A DNA stretch of 64,000 nucleotides. It comes from Pseudomonas alkylphenolica (GTDB lineage Bacteria; Pseudomonadota; Gammaproteobacteria; Pseudomonadales; Pseudomonadaceae). The DNA is taken from the NCBI RefSeq assembly GCF_004025535.1, contig NZ_QJRG01000038.1, forward strand, positions 186,001 to 250,000, read 5' to 3'. Shown in pieces: positions 8,806 through 17,754 of this stretch (position 1 is its first letter; each line of letters begins with the position of its first letter). The translations under genes were made by a program, and so were the position numbers. The notes beneath the pieces were generated by a model. That model was not told the origin of the DNA and did no database searches. It worked only from the letters and a program-made list of their open reading frames with translations.

Positions 8806-10686
8806 ATGAAGCGCTATTGTCTTACCCCGCTCCTGCTCTGCCTGCCCACCACGTTGCTGGCCGAGCCCATCGACCGCGACAGCGCACTGAAGTTGCCTGA
8901 CACCCTGATCAGCGCCAACCGCCAGGTTGAAGACCGCACGCAGACCAGCGCCGCCAACACCGTGTTTACCCGCGACGATATCGACCGTCTGCAGCCGTCC
9001 AGCGTTACCGACCTGCTGACCCGTGTTCCCGGTGTTCAGGTCGCTCCCACCGGCGGGCGCGGCAGCGTGCCGGGCATCTACATCCGTGGCAGCAAGACCG
9101 CGCAAAGCCTGGTGCTGGTGGATGGCGTGCGCATCGCCAATGCCACCTCCGGCGACAGCGGCCTTCAGTTTCTCAACGTCGATCAGATTGAGCGGGTCGA
9201 AGTCCTGCGCGGCTCACGCTCAGCGGTCTACGGCAGCGATGCGATTGGCGGGGTGATCCAGATCTTTACCCGCCGCAGCGCCCAACAGGGCCTGCAACCG
9301 CGCCTGCGCCTGGCAGCCGGGAGCAATCAGACCTGGCAGCGCAGCCTCGGCCTGTCGGGCGGCGACCAGAATACCCGCTTCAACCTCGGCGCCAGCCTCG
9401 ATGAAAGCCAGGGCATCGACTGGAGCCACACGTCGTACCCCAGCGACGGCGACCATGATGCCTACCGCAACAAGTCGGTCAACCTGAGCCTGAGCCACAG
9501 CTTCACTGACAACGTCGAAGCCGGCATCAATCTGCTAGACAGCCGCGGACGCAGCGAATACGACAATCCGTACGGACGCTTCGACCTGGACACGTTCCAG
9601 AGCTTTGCCCAGGCGCCTTACACCGACTACACCGTCAGCAGCCTGGGCACCTACGTCGGCGTCCAGTTCAGCGAGCAGTGGTACTCGCGCCTGGAACTGG
9701 GCCACAGCGAAAACCGCGATAAAAAGCGTGACAAGCTCAGTGACGACGCCAGCGAGTTCAATACCTATCGCGACTCTGTCAGTTGGCAGAACGACCTGAC
9801 ATTCGACGAGCAGAACAGCCTGATGGTCGGCGCCGACTGGTACCAGGACCGTGTCCATGGCAGCACCGATTTTGACGAGGACAGCCGCTGGAACCGCGCC
9901 GCCTTTATCCAGCACCGTTTCAAGGGCGAAGGCTTCTCCACCGAACTGGGCCTGCGTCGCGACCAGAACCAGCAGTTCGGCGGGCAGAACAGCTGGAGTG
10001 GTAGTCTCACCCTGCCGGTCAACCCGAACAACGACCTGCTGCTCTCCTACACCGAAGGCTTTCGTGCCCCGACGTTCAACGACCTGTATTACCCGCAATA
10101 CAGCAACCCGAACCTCAAGCCCGAGCGCTCGAAAAGCTACGAGCTGCAGTGGCGCAGCCAGTTGAGCGAAACCAGCCGCCTGGAAACCTCGCTTTATCGC
10201 ACCGACCTGCGCGATGCCATCATCTTTGGCGCCGACTCGATTCCAGCCAACGTTGCCTCCGCACGCATCAATGGCTTCGAAGCCGCCCTGCACCAGCAAT
10301 GGTTCGGCTGGCAAAGCAACCTGGGCGTGGCCATGATCGACCCGCGCGACCGCGACAGCGGTCATACCCTGGCCCGTCGCGCCCGCCGTACCTTGAGCCT
10401 GGACCTGGATCGGCAGTTCGATCAACTGGGCCTGGGTGCCAGCTGGCAGGCCGTGAGCAGCAGCTACGATGACGAGACCAATCGCAACAAACTAGGCGGT
10501 TATGGCCTGCTGGGCCTGCGCGGCAGCTGGACGCTGAACCCGGAAATCAAGCTCGACCTCAAGCTCGACAACCTGTTCGACAAGGACTATTCACGGGCTT
10601 TGTACAGCTATGAAGGCGCCAGCTACGGTTATCGCGAAGAAGGCCGCGCCTGGTTGCTCGGCATCACCTGGACACCGGCGCTTTAG
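8806..10686 (+). CDS. btuB: TonB-dependent vitamin B12 receptor (BtuB-like)
   Basis: A 626-residue outer-membrane receptor. A signal peptide (cleavage after TTLLA) is followed by a TonB-box-like stretch, a plug domain (RVPGVQV, IYIRGSKTAQSLVLVDGVR, ERVEVLRGSRSAVYGSDAIGGVI) and a 22-strand-type barrel ending in aromatic-rich strands and a C-terminal Leu. It is BtuB-sized and faces a BtuF-like periplasmic binding gene, with which its 3' end overlaps tail to tail by 23 bases (10664-10686); together these suggest cobalamin uptake. BtuCD are not in the window. Only 75 bases, mostly a REP element, separate it from dxs, leaving no room for a cobalamin riboswitch. Confidence 0.85.
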   Translation: MKRYCLTPLLLCLPTTLLAEPIDRDSALKLPDTLISANRQVEDRTQTSAANTVFTRDDIDRLQPSSVTDLLTRVPGVQVAPTGGRGSVPGIYIRGSKTAQSLVLVDGVRIANATSGDSGLQFLNVDQIERVEVLRGSRSAVYGSDAIGGVIQIFTRRSAQQGLQPRLRLAAGSNQTWQRSLGLSGGDQNTRFNLGASLDESQGIDWSHTSYPSDGDHDAYRNKSVNLSLSHSFTDNVEAGINLLDSRGRSEYDNPYGRFDLDTFQSFAQAPYTDYTVSSLGTYVGVQFSEQWYSRLELGHSENRDKKRDKLSDDASEFNTYRDSVSWQNDLTFDEQNSLMVGADWYQDRVHGSTDFDEDSRWNRAAFIQHRFKGEGFSTELGLRRDQNQQFGGQNSWSGSLTLPVNPNNDLLLSYTEGFRAPTFNDLYYPQYSNPNLKPERSKSYELQWRSQLSETSRLETSLYRTDLRDAIIFGADSIPANVASARINGFEAALHQQWFGWQSNLGVAMIDPRDRDSGHTLARRARRTLSLDLDRQFDQLGLGASWQAVSSSYDDETNRNKLGGYGLLGLRGSWTLNPEIKLDLKLDNLFDKDYSRALYSYEGASYGYREEGRAWLLGITWTPAL

Positions 10687-11473
10687 CCTCAATTACCTGG
10701 CACAACCGCGCCGTCGCCTCGATCATCTGCCCGCTGGGCCGCTCCAGGCCCTTGTCCGGAACCAGCAGCAAGCGCCCATGGCGAACGGCATCGACCTGCG
10801 GCCAGGCGTTCCAGGCATCGAGTTGAGCCTGGTCGCCGGCCAGAATCACCTGGGGATCGCGCAACAACACTGTTTCCAGGTTCACCTGCGGTGCTGGCAC
10901 CTTGAGCTCGGCGAACACATTGCGGGCGCCGCAAACAGCCAGGGCATCGCTGACAATCTGGCCGCCACCCACGGTGTACAAGGGTTTGTCCCAGACCTGA
11001 TAAAACACCCGGATCGGCTGATCCCGATGGTACTGCGCACGCAACGCCTGCACCCGCTCACGCAGTTGCTGCGCCCGCGCCCGCCCTTGCTGCGCGTGCC
11101 CGATTTGCGCACCAATCGCTTCAATCTGGTCGATCAGTTCATCGATGCCATGCGGTTCGGCGCTGTAAGTAGGAATGCCCAGGCGCTTGAGCTGGTCACG
11201 CTGGGCCGGCGGCACGCTGCCCGGCCAAAGCAGCAACAGATCCGGTTTGAGGCTGAGCAGGCGCTCCATATCGATCTGGCCGTAGCGCCCGATCGAAGGC
11301 ACATCAGCCAATGCTGCCGGGCGTTCACCGCCGTCGAGCATACCCACCAGAACATCAGCAGCCTGCAACTCGACAACGATTTCGGACAGTGAAGGCGCCA
11401 GGCTGACCACTCGCGTGGCGGCCGCAAGCGGTGCCGCCACGGCCAGCAGGACCAGCAGCGCAATGCCGCGCAT
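10664..11473 (-). CDS. btuF: Periplasmic cobalamin-binding protein, BtuF-like
   Basis: A 269-residue periplasmic binding protein of the helical-backbone (BtuF/FhuD) class. Signal peptide [19 protein letters not shown], then TRVVSLAPSLSEIVVEL, the usual BtuF opening, and KPDLLLLWPGS. Length fits BtuF. The open frame extends upstream, but the ATG at 11473 overlaps the stop of the preceding membrane gene (ATGA), follows the family start and opens with a signal peptide. Facing btuB supports a role in handing cobalamin to an inner-membrane ABC transporter encoded elsewhere. A related substrate cannot be excluded. Confidence 0.82.
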   Translation of the reverse strand: MRGIALLVLLAVAAPLAAATRVVSLAPSLSEIVVELQAADVLVGMLDGGERPAALADVPSIGRYGQIDMERLLSLKPDLLLLWPGSVPPAQRDQLKRLGIPTYSAEPHGIDELIDQIEAIGAQIGHAQQGRARAQQLRERVQALRAQYHRDQPIRVFYQVWDKPLYTVGGGQIVSDALAVCGARNVFAELKVPAPQVNLETVLLRDPQVILAGDQAQLDAWNAWPQVDAVRHGRLLLVPDKGLERPSGQMIEATARLCQVIEAKAPVSR

Positions 11474-11892
11474 CAGCCCAGCTGACGCGGGATACGGTAG
11501 AGGTACATCAATACCAGCGTGGAAATGGCCAGCAGGATCTGCGGCACCGCTTCCAGGCCTACAAACACCGACAGCGCAGACACCCATGCCGGCAGACAGG
11601 CAAACAGCATGCCCACACGACGAACCCGCGCCAGCTCAATCCAGGCTACCGGCTCGGCGTCAGTGTTCAGGGCTTGCTGGGTGGCGATCAGTGCATGCTT
11701 GTAGGCACCGAAGCGTGGCAGGCTGAGAAACATCGAGGCCACGCCGGCGATAAACACCGGCATGGCCAGTATCGGGATCAGCGACTGCACATCACCAAAT
11801 GCCCAGGCAAACACCAGCAACGGCGCCAACGCCACCGCCAGGTACTGCCACCAGGCCAGCTCCAGACGCCGACGCACCTCGGCGCGGGTCAC
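11473..11892 (-). CDS. Small four-helix membrane protein of unknown function
   Basis: A 139-residue inner-membrane protein with a charged N-terminus ([14 protein letters not shown]) and four hydrophobic segments (for example [58 protein letters not shown]). I recognise no family. It starts with GTG overlapping the ribA stop (GTGA at 11889-11892) and its own stop overlaps the btuF start, so it is coupled on both sides and is surely translated. Its place between ribA and btuF suggests a cofactor-related job, but that is only context. Confidence 0.8.
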   Translation of the reverse strand: MTRAEVRRRLELAWWQYLAVALAPLLVFAWAFGDVQSLIPILAMPVFIAGVASMFLSLPRFGAYKHALIATQQALNTDAEPVAWIELARVRRVGMLFACLPAWVSALSVFVGLEAVPQILLAISTLVLMYLYRIPRQLG

Positions 11893-12506
11893 GCCCGACC
11901 GGCCTCGCTCTGGTGCTCGTTGCCCATCATGTGGCCGAGCTTGCCGGCTTTGGTCGCCAGGTAGTGTTTGTTGTGCGGGTTGTGGCCGGTGTGCAGCGGC
12001 ACACGCTCGGCAACCGGGATACCCATGCCGGTCAAGGCTTTGACCTTGCGCGGGTTGTTGGTCATCAGCCGCAGCGACTTGACCCCCAGGTGCTCAAGCA
12101 TCGGCTGGCACATGCCGTAATCACGCTGGTCGGCGGCAAAGCCCAGGCGCTCATTGGCCTCGACGGTATCGGCGCCACCATCTTGCAGCTCGTAAGCGCG
12201 AATCTTGTTCAGCAGGCCGATACCACGGCCTTCCTGACGCAGGTACAGCAGCACGCCACGGCCTTCGCGGGCGATGGCCTGCAACGCTGCCTCAAGTTGC
12301 GAGCCGCAGTCGCAACGCTGGCTGAACAAGGCATCGCCGGTCAGGCACTCGGAATGCAGGCGCCCCAACACCGGTTGCCCATCGGCTACATTACCCAGGC
12401 TGAGCACAACGTGCTCGCGGCCTGTGGCTTCGTCGAGAAAACCATGCATGGTGAACGTTGCAAACGGGGTAGGCAGCTTGGAAGCGGCAACAAAGACGAC
12501 GGGCAC
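11889..12506 (-). CDS. ribA: GTP cyclohydrolase II
   Basis: Opens GTP to the diaminopyrimidine that starts riboflavin synthesis. The 205-residue protein keeps all catalytic features: the zinc-binding segment [20 protein letters not shown], the [11 protein letters not shown] motif, and [10 protein letters not shown]. This intact stand-alone enzyme matters because the RibA-like half of RibBA in this window has lost its zinc cysteines. It lies apart from the other rib genes, behind a 113-base spacer that may hold its own promoter, and is coupled to the following membrane gene. Confidence 0.97.
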   Translation of the reverse strand: MPVVFVAASKLPTPFATFTMHGFLDEATGREHVVLSLGNVADGQPVLGRLHSECLTGDALFSQRCDCGSQLEAALQAIAREGRGVLLYLRQEGRGIGLLNKIRAYELQDGGADTVEANERLGFAADQRDYGMCQPMLEHLGVKSLRLMTNNPRKVKALTGMGIPVAERVPLHTGHNPHNKHYLATKAGKLGHMMGNEHQSEAGRA

Positions 12507-12619
12507 TTTGTGCTCCTGATCTGAAAGCTTGAAGAATAAAGTGCACCGATTGTATCAGTATGTGGACGCGCTGCTTAGGCCGAATGTTTGTTCAAACCCA
12601 TCGTACAATACGATTGGTC

Positions 12620-13375
12620 CTACTCCAGGTGCTTGACCTTATCGAACGGGTAAGGTTGCGACCAGTGCTTGAAGATCTCGCGCAACTCGCCACTGGCGAC
12701 CAGTTTGTCCATGCGCTGATCGAACAATGCCTGCAGCGCCCGACCTCTTTCGGTCTTGCCAAACGCCAGGTACATGGGCAACTCGGCGATGTGCGTGCTG
12801 CGAAACTTGCTGCGCTCGCTTTCCGGTGCCTGGCCCATTACGTAATCGACTTCGGTTTGCGCGTCGATGTAGTAGTCCACACGGCCGCGCTCGAGCATGG
12901 GCAAAATCCCTTCGCGGCGCTGCACTTCACGGTATTCGCCAACATGCGGCAGGTAGCGCTGATAGTCGTAGCCCCGCACCCAGGACAGCTTGTACTGCCC
13001 CAGGGTTTGCGGAGTAGGCACAGGTTTGCTGGCCAGGCTCAGGGCATAGATGTGGTCGGTGTCGAAGTTCCAGCGCGGGTAAAGGTTGTCGGCACTTTCC
13101 TCATGGTAGGAACCCACCCAGGCATCGGCTTCATTGCGCTTGACCAGGCCGATGGCGCGGCTGTACGGCACGCTGAGCACCACCACCTTGACCCCGGCAG
13201 GCTCGAATACCTTGCGCAGCAGGTCCCAGGCGATGCCGGTGCCGTCGGCGTTGGTGTAATCCTCCCAACGCTCGCTGGCCAGTCGTACCTGCGTGGGCAC
13301 TTCAATCGTCTCGCTGGCGTGAACGCCGCCGACAACCATCGCCAACATCAACAGGACCACTCGCCATCCACGCAT
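12620..13375 (-). CDS. Periplasmic solute-binding protein, family 3 type
   Basis: A 251-residue secreted protein of the amino-acid-type binding fold (SBP_bac_3-like). The ATG at 13375 has a strong ribosome site (GGGAG) and opens a signal peptide (GWRVVLLMLAMVVGGVHAS). The body shows the usual layout (VPYSRAIGLVKRNEADAWVG, ERGRVDYYIDAQTEVDYV). No permease or ATPase is adjacent, so the ligand is unknown and it may act as an orphan sensor-type binding protein. It lies 14 bases after pgpA and is probably the last gene of the nrdR-rib-nusB-thiL-pgpA transcript. Confidence 0.8.
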   Translation of the reverse strand: MRGWRVVLLMLAMVVGGVHASETIEVPTQVRLASERWEDYTNADGTGIAWDLLRKVFEPAGVKVVVLSVPYSRAIGLVKRNEADAWVGSYHEESADNLYPRWNFDTDHIYALSLASKPVPTPQTLGQYKLSWVRGYDYQRYLPHVGEYREVQRREGILPMLERGRVDYYIDAQTEVDYVMGQAPESERSKFRSTHIAELPMYLAFGKTERGRALQALFDQRMDKLVASGELREIFKHWSQPYPFDKVKHLE

Positions 13376-13389
13376 CGTACGACTCCCTT

Positions 13390-13893
13390 TTAAGTGAAGC
13401 TCCATACCAGAACTTGCATACCCAACCAAGCGAAGACGCCCGCCAGCACATCGTCAAGCATGATGCCTACACCGCCATGCACATGGCGGTCGACCCAGCG
13501 GATCGGCCAGGGCTTGAGGATGTCAAAAAACCGGAACATCAAAAAGCCCGCCAACAACCATTGCCAGCCCTCCGGGACCAACCACAGGGTGATCCACATG
13601 CCGACCATTTCATCCCAGACAATGCCTTCATGGTCGTGAACGCGCAAGTCATCGGCCACTTTTCCGCATAGCCAGAAGCCGAACAGCATGGTCACGCCGA
13701 GCATCAGCCAGTACCCCCAGTCGGGCAGCATCTGCCACAACGGGATGAACGGCAATGCTACCAGCGAGCCCCAGGTCCCCGGGGCCTTGGGCAAAGTCCC
13801 GGAGCCGAAGCCAAAGGCGAGGAAATGCCACGGATTGCGCCAGACCGACGGCGGAACGTTTTCCGCAGGCACCTGATTGGGGTGATCGGTCAC
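13390..13893 (-). CDS. pgpA: Phosphatidylglycerophosphatase A
   Basis: Inner-membrane phosphatase making phosphatidylglycerol from its phosphate. The 167-residue protein carries the PgpA signature: FGSGTLPKAPGTWGSL near the N-terminus, VWDEMVGMW and FRFFDILKPWPI, with several membrane helices. It starts with GTG and overlaps the thiL stop (GTGA at 13890-13893). The nusB-thiL-pgpA order is widely conserved in gammaproteobacteria. Confidence 0.96.
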   Translation of the reverse strand: MTDHPNQVPAENVPPSVWRNPWHFLAFGFGSGTLPKAPGTWGSLVALPFIPLWQMLPDWGYWLMLGVTMLFGFWLCGKVADDLRVHDHEGIVWDEMVGMWITLWLVPEGWQWLLAGFLMFRFFDILKPWPIRWVDRHVHGGVGIMLDDVLAGVFAWLGMQVLVWSFT

Positions 13894-14855
13894 GGTTGCT
13901 CCCTAAAATGTTGATAGCCCCGGGTTGCCGGGGTGATGTCTTGGCCCTGGCCATCGACCAGGCTGACACCGGCTCCAGTGGTTACACGCCCCACGACACG
14001 GATAGGCCAGCCGGCCGCCAGCAGCGGAGCAAGTTCGGTTTCAGGCAAGGTGAACGCCAGCACATAGTCATCCCCGCCGGTCAGCGCCGCGTGTTGCGCG
14101 CCTTCACGGCCGAACAGTGCTTGCAGGGCAGCAGACAGCGGCAAGCGCTCAAGCTCCACCTGCAAGGCCACGCCGGAGGCCTTGGCAATGTGGCCACAAT
14201 CGGCCAGCAGGCCATCGGAGATGTCCAGCGCCGATGTTGCCTTGCCACGCAGGGCCTGGCCCAGCGCCAACTGCGGTTGCGGCGACCAGTAATGGGCAAG
14301 CAACGGCTCGGCCACCAGGGCCTCTGCCTGGCGCTCGGCCAGTACCAGCGGCAATGCCCCGGCAGCGTTGCCCAGATCGCCGCCGACACACAGCAGGTCG
14401 CCAGGCTGGGCACCACTGCGGGTCAGCGCCTGGCCGCCCGGCACACGGCCGAACACGGTCATGGTCAAGCTCAGTGGACCGCGGGTAGTATCGCCGCCGA
14501 TCAGGCTCAGCCCGCAGGCCTGGGCCATCTGGTTGAGACCACCGGCATAGGCCTGCAGCCAGTCGGCACGTACTTCAGGCAAGGTCAGGGCAAGGGTAAA
14601 GCCGATGGGCGTGGCGCCCATGGCAGCCAGGTCACTGGCGGCAACGGCCAGCGAACGCTGACCGAGCAGAAAAGGGTCGCAGACAGCCGGGAAATGCACC
14701 CCGGCCACCAGCGTGTCGGTGGAGATCGCCAACTGTTCACCTAGCGGCAGGCTGAGCAAGGCGCAATCGTCACCAATGCCCAACGCAACCGCTTCGCCGC
14801 CTTGCGCACAGGGCGCGGCGGCAAAGTAGTGGCGAATCAGCTCGAACTCACCCAT
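13890..14855 (-). CDS. thiL: Thiamine-monophosphate kinase
   Basis: Phosphorylates thiamine monophosphate to the active cofactor thiamine diphosphate. The 321-residue protein has the family opening GEFELIRHYF, the metal/ATP motifs GIGDDCALL and STDTLVAGVHF, and SALDISDGLLAD. A TTG two codons upstream is possible, but the ATG at 14855 matches the family start. It is coupled to pgpA by a GTGA overlap and lies 18 bases after nusB. Confidence 0.97.
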   Translation of the reverse strand: MGEFELIRHYFAAAPCAQGGEAVALGIGDDCALLSLPLGEQLAISTDTLVAGVHFPAVCDPFLLGQRSLAVAASDLAAMGATPIGFTLALTLPEVRADWLQAYAGGLNQMAQACGLSLIGGDTTRGPLSLTMTVFGRVPGGQALTRSGAQPGDLLCVGGDLGNAAGALPLVLAERQAEALVAEPLLAHYWSPQPQLALGQALRGKATSALDISDGLLADCGHIAKASGVALQVELERLPLSAALQALFGREGAQHAALTGGDDYVLAFTLPETELAPLLAAGWPIRVVGRVTTGAGVSLVDGQGQDITPATRGYQHFREQP

Positions 14856-14873
14856 TGGCAATCAGCGCCGCAC

Positions 14874-15374
14874 TCAGCGCTTGAACGCCTTTACTTCGGC
14901 TTCACGTAGCCGTGGAGCCAGCTTGTCGAGCACGCCGTTGACGAACTTGTGGCCGTCGGTGGCACCGAAGACCTTGGCCAGCTCGACGCCTTCGTTGATC
15001 ACGACGCGGTACGGTACGTCCGCACGCATCATGAACTCCCAGGTGGACAGGCGCAAAACCGCCAGTTCAACCGGGTCGAGTTCTTCAAGGGCCAGGTCCA
15101 GGCACGGCTTCAGTGCTTCGTCGATTTCGACTTTCTTCGTTGGAACCCCATGAAGGATTTCGCGGAAGTAGGCACCGTCGACATCGGTGAAATCGTTATC
15201 GACCCGGAACTGCGCTTCGATCTCGTTCAGCGACTGCCGAGCCATGTGCCATTGATACAGGGCCTGGGTCGCGAGCTGACGGGCTTCGCGACGCTTGGCG
15301 CTTTTCGATGGTTTGCCAGCATCCGCAGGTTTTGGATCGCGCGGGTTGAAACGATCGTGCTCGTCGCTAATCAC
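14874..15374 (-). CDS. nusB: Transcription antitermination factor NusB
   Basis: RNA-binding factor that with NusE (S10) lets polymerase read through rRNA operons. The 166-residue all-helical protein shows [19 protein letters not shown] and the C-terminal [16 protein letters not shown]...[10 protein letters not shown]. The N-terminal stretch is longer and more charged than in E. coli, as usual in Pseudomonas. It starts with GTG overlapping the ribH stop (GTGA at 15371-15374). Confidence 0.97.
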   Translation of the reverse strand: MISDEHDRFNPRDPKPADAGKPSKSAKRREARQLATQALYQWHMARQSLNEIEAQFRVDNDFTDVDGAYFREILHGVPTKKVEIDEALKPCLDLALEELDPVELAVLRLSTWEFMMRADVPYRVVINEGVELAKVFGATDGHKFVNGVLDKLAPRLREAEVKAFKR

Positions 15375-15847
15375 TTGGCCTCCAACTGCGCCAGCAGGCT
15401 GACCATTTCCAGGGCGGACAGTGCAGCTTCAGCGCCCTTGTTGCCGGCCTTGGTGCCGGAACGTTCAATGGCCTGCTCGATCGAATCGACAGTCAGGACA
15501 CCGAAGGCAACCGGTACGCCGAACTCCATGGACACCTGGGCCAGGCCCTTGGTGCACTCGCCCGCTACGTATTCAAAGTGCGGGGTACCGCCACGGATCA
15601 CGGCGCCCAGGGCGATGATCGCGGCGTATTCGCTTTGCTGGGCGACTTTCTGTGCCACCAGCGGGATTTCGAAGGCACCCGGGGCACGGATGATGGTGAT
15701 GTCGCTTTCGCTCACACCGTGGCGTACCAGGGCGTCAACGGCACCGCTCACCAGGCTTTCGACGACGAAGCTGTTGAAGCGGCCAACCACCAAAGCATAG
15801 CGACCTTTGGGGGCGATGAAGGTACCTTCGATGGTCTTCAGGGTCAT
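15371..15847 (-). CDS. ribH: 6,7-dimethyl-8-ribityllumazine synthase
   Basis: Penultimate riboflavin enzyme; joins the pyrimidine from RibD with dihydroxybutanone phosphate from RibB, forming an icosahedral or decameric shell. The 158-residue protein has [31 protein letters not shown] and [14 protein letters not shown], which carry the substrate-binding residues and the catalytic histidine. It lies between ribBA and nusB in the minus-strand operon and is coupled to nusB. Confidence 0.97.
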   Translation of the reverse strand: MTLKTIEGTFIAPKGRYALVVGRFNSFVVESLVSGAVDALVRHGVSESDITIIRAPGAFEIPLVAQKVAQQSEYAAIIALGAVIRGGTPHFEYVAGECTKGLAQVSMEFGVPVAFGVLTVDSIEQAIERSGTKAGNKGAEAALSALEMVSLLAQLEAK

Positions 15848-15936
15848 TCCGGAGTTCTCATTCTAAAGAGCCAGGCCGCAAATCAGCGGCCTGTGGAGGG
15901 TTTGGACACGAATGGCAGCGCGACGAAGCGCCTGCT

Positions 15937-17028
15937 TTATTCGGAGGGCACGTATTCTACAACTTCCAGATCGAATCCGGATATCGCATTGAACTTCATT
16001 GGCGAACTCATCAGGCGCATTTTACGTACGCCCAGGTCGCGCAAAATCTGCGAACCGGCACCGACGGTGCTGTAGGTGGTCGGGGTTTTCGCTGGCGCGG
16101 CATCGGCACTTTCGCGAATGTGCGCGAGCAGCACGTCGCCTTCCAGCGGATGGCCGAGCAGCAACACCACACCGCTACCCGCCTCGGCAACCGCAGTCAT
16201 GGCGGCGCGCAGGCTCCAGCGGCCTGGTTGCTTGACCATCAGCAGGTCACGCAACGGGTCCATGTTGTGCACCCGCACCAGGGTCGGTTCTTCGGCGCAG
16301 ATGTGACCCAGGGTCAGTGCCATGTGCACGTCGCCTTCAACCGAATCACGGTAGGTCACCAGGTTGAAACTGCCCAGTTCGCTGTCCAGCGGCTGCTCGG
16401 AAATCCGCTGAATGGTACGTTCGTGGATCATCCGGTAGTGGATCAGGTCGGCAATGGTGCCGATCTTGATGTTGTGCTCGGCAGCAAAGGCTTCGAGTTC
16501 CGGACGACGCGACATGGTGCCGTCGTCGTTCATGACTTCGCAGATCACGCCGCTGGGCTCGAACCCGGCCATGCGCGCCAGGTCACAGGCCGCCTCGGTG
16601 TGGCCGGCACGCGCCAGGGTACCGCCAGGCTGCGCCATCAACGGGAAGATGTGCCCGGGGCTGACGATATCGTCGGCCTTGGCATCTTTGGCCGCGGCCG
16701 CCTGCACGGTACGCGCACGGTCAGCGGCAGAGATGCCGGTGGTCACGCCTTCGGCGGCTTCGATCGACACCGTGAACTTGGTGCCGAAACCCGAGCCGTT
16801 GCGCGGTGCCATCAACGGCAGCTTGAGCGTTTCGCAGCGCTCGCGCGACATCGGCATGCAGATCAGGCCACGGGCGTGCTTGGCCATGAAGTTGATGTGT
16901 TCGGCCTTGCAGCACTCGGCGGCCATGATCAGGTCGCCTTCGTTCTCGCGGTCTTCGTCATCCATGAGGATGACCATTTTGCCCTGGCGGATGTCTTCAA
17001 CCAGTTCTTCGATGCTGTTGAGCGCCAC
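15937..17028 (-). CDS. ribBA: RibB dihydroxybutanone-phosphate synthase fused to a degenerate RibA domain
   Basis: The N-terminal half (about residues 1-200) is 3,4-dihydroxy-2-butanone-4-phosphate synthase, with the acidic metal motif DDEDRENEGDLI and the block GHTEAACDLARMAG. The C-terminal half (about 205-363) aligns with GTP cyclohydrolase II but has lost the zinc ligands: where RibA has Cys residues, this protein reads VRVHNMDPLRDLLMV and has no CDCG motif. It is therefore very likely only a RibB enzyme, with RibA supplied by the separate gene at 11.9-12.5 kb. GTG start with ribosome site AAGGGG. Confidence 0.93.
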   Translation of the reverse strand: MALNSIEELVEDIRQGKMVILMDDEDRENEGDLIMAAECCKAEHINFMAKHARGLICMPMSRERCETLKLPLMAPRNGSGFGTKFTVSIEAAEGVTTGISAADRARTVQAAAAKDAKADDIVSPGHIFPLMAQPGGTLARAGHTEAACDLARMAGFEPSGVICEVMNDDGTMSRRPELEAFAAEHNIKIGTIADLIHYRMIHERTIQRISEQPLDSELGSFNLVTYRDSVEGDVHMALTLGHICAEEPTLVRVHNMDPLRDLLMVKQPGRWSLRAAMTAVAEAGSGVVLLLGHPLEGDVLLAHIRESADAAPAKTPTTYSTVGAGSQILRDLGVRKMRLMSSPMKFNAISGFDLEVVEYVPSE

Positions 17029-17046
17029 GCGGCACCCCCTTTCAAA

Positions 17047-17712
17047 TCAGGATTTCAGGTAGCCGTTGGCGGCCAGGAAACTTTCGGTAATGCCGCTGCC
17101 GTTGCTTGGCTCGGCGGCTTTGTCACCCAGCAGCAGGCGCTCCAGGTAACGGGCCAGCAGGTCGACCTCAAGGTTGACCCGACGACCAGGACGGTAGTCG
17201 GCCATGATGGTTTCGGCCAGGGTATGCGGAACGATGGTCAGCTCGAATTCGGCGCCATCGACAACGTTGACGGTCAGACTGGTGCCGTCGACGGTGATCG
17301 AGCCCTTGTGGGCAATGTACTTGGCCAGCTCCTTGGGTGCACGGATGCGGAACTGGATGGCGCGGGCATTATCGCTGCGCGACACCACTTCGCCGACACC
17401 GTCGACGTGACCACTGACCAGGTGACCGCCCAGGCGGGTGGTCGGCGTCAGGGCCTTTTCCAGGTTCACCCGGCTGCCACTCTTGAGGTCGTTGAACGCC
17501 GTGCAGTCCAGGGTTTCGCGGCTGACGTCGGCCCAGAAGCCATCGCCAGGCAGCTCGACCGCGGTCAGGCAGACACCGTTGACGGCGATGCTGTCGCCCA
17601 GTTTGACGTCGGCCAGGTCGAGCTTGCCGGTTTCGACATACACCCGCACGTCGCCGCCTTTGGGGGTCAGGGAGCGGATGCTGCCTATGGATTCGATAAT
17701 GCCGGTGAACAT
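17047..17712 (-). CDS. ribE: Riboflavin synthase, alpha subunit
   Basis: Final step: dismutation of two lumazine molecules to riboflavin. The 221-residue protein shows the two lumazine-binding repeats, opening with FTGIIESIGSI and carrying VNGVCLTAV in the first and VDGTSLTVN in the second. A very good ribosome site (AGGAGGACTC) precedes the ATG. It lies between ribD and ribBA in the minus-strand operon. Confidence 0.97.
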   Translation of the reverse strand: MFTGIIESIGSIRSLTPKGGDVRVYVETGKLDLADVKLGDSIAVNGVCLTAVELPGDGFWADVSRETLDCTAFNDLKSGSRVNLEKALTPTTRLGGHLVSGHVDGVGEVVSRSDNARAIQFRIRAPKELAKYIAHKGSITVDGTSLTVNVVDGAEFELTIVPHTLAETIMADYRPGRRVNLEVDLLARYLERLLLGDKAAEPSNGSGITESFLAANGYLKS

Positions 17713-17754
17713 GAGTCCTCCTCGAGAACAGGGCTGCGCGTGGCTAGCCTGGAA

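Noticed and set aside
6883..9105. A 740-codon open frame antisense to dxs
   Set aside because: High-GC codon bias of dxs leaves the opposite frame open; the product is low-complexity with no family features, and dxs itself is certain.
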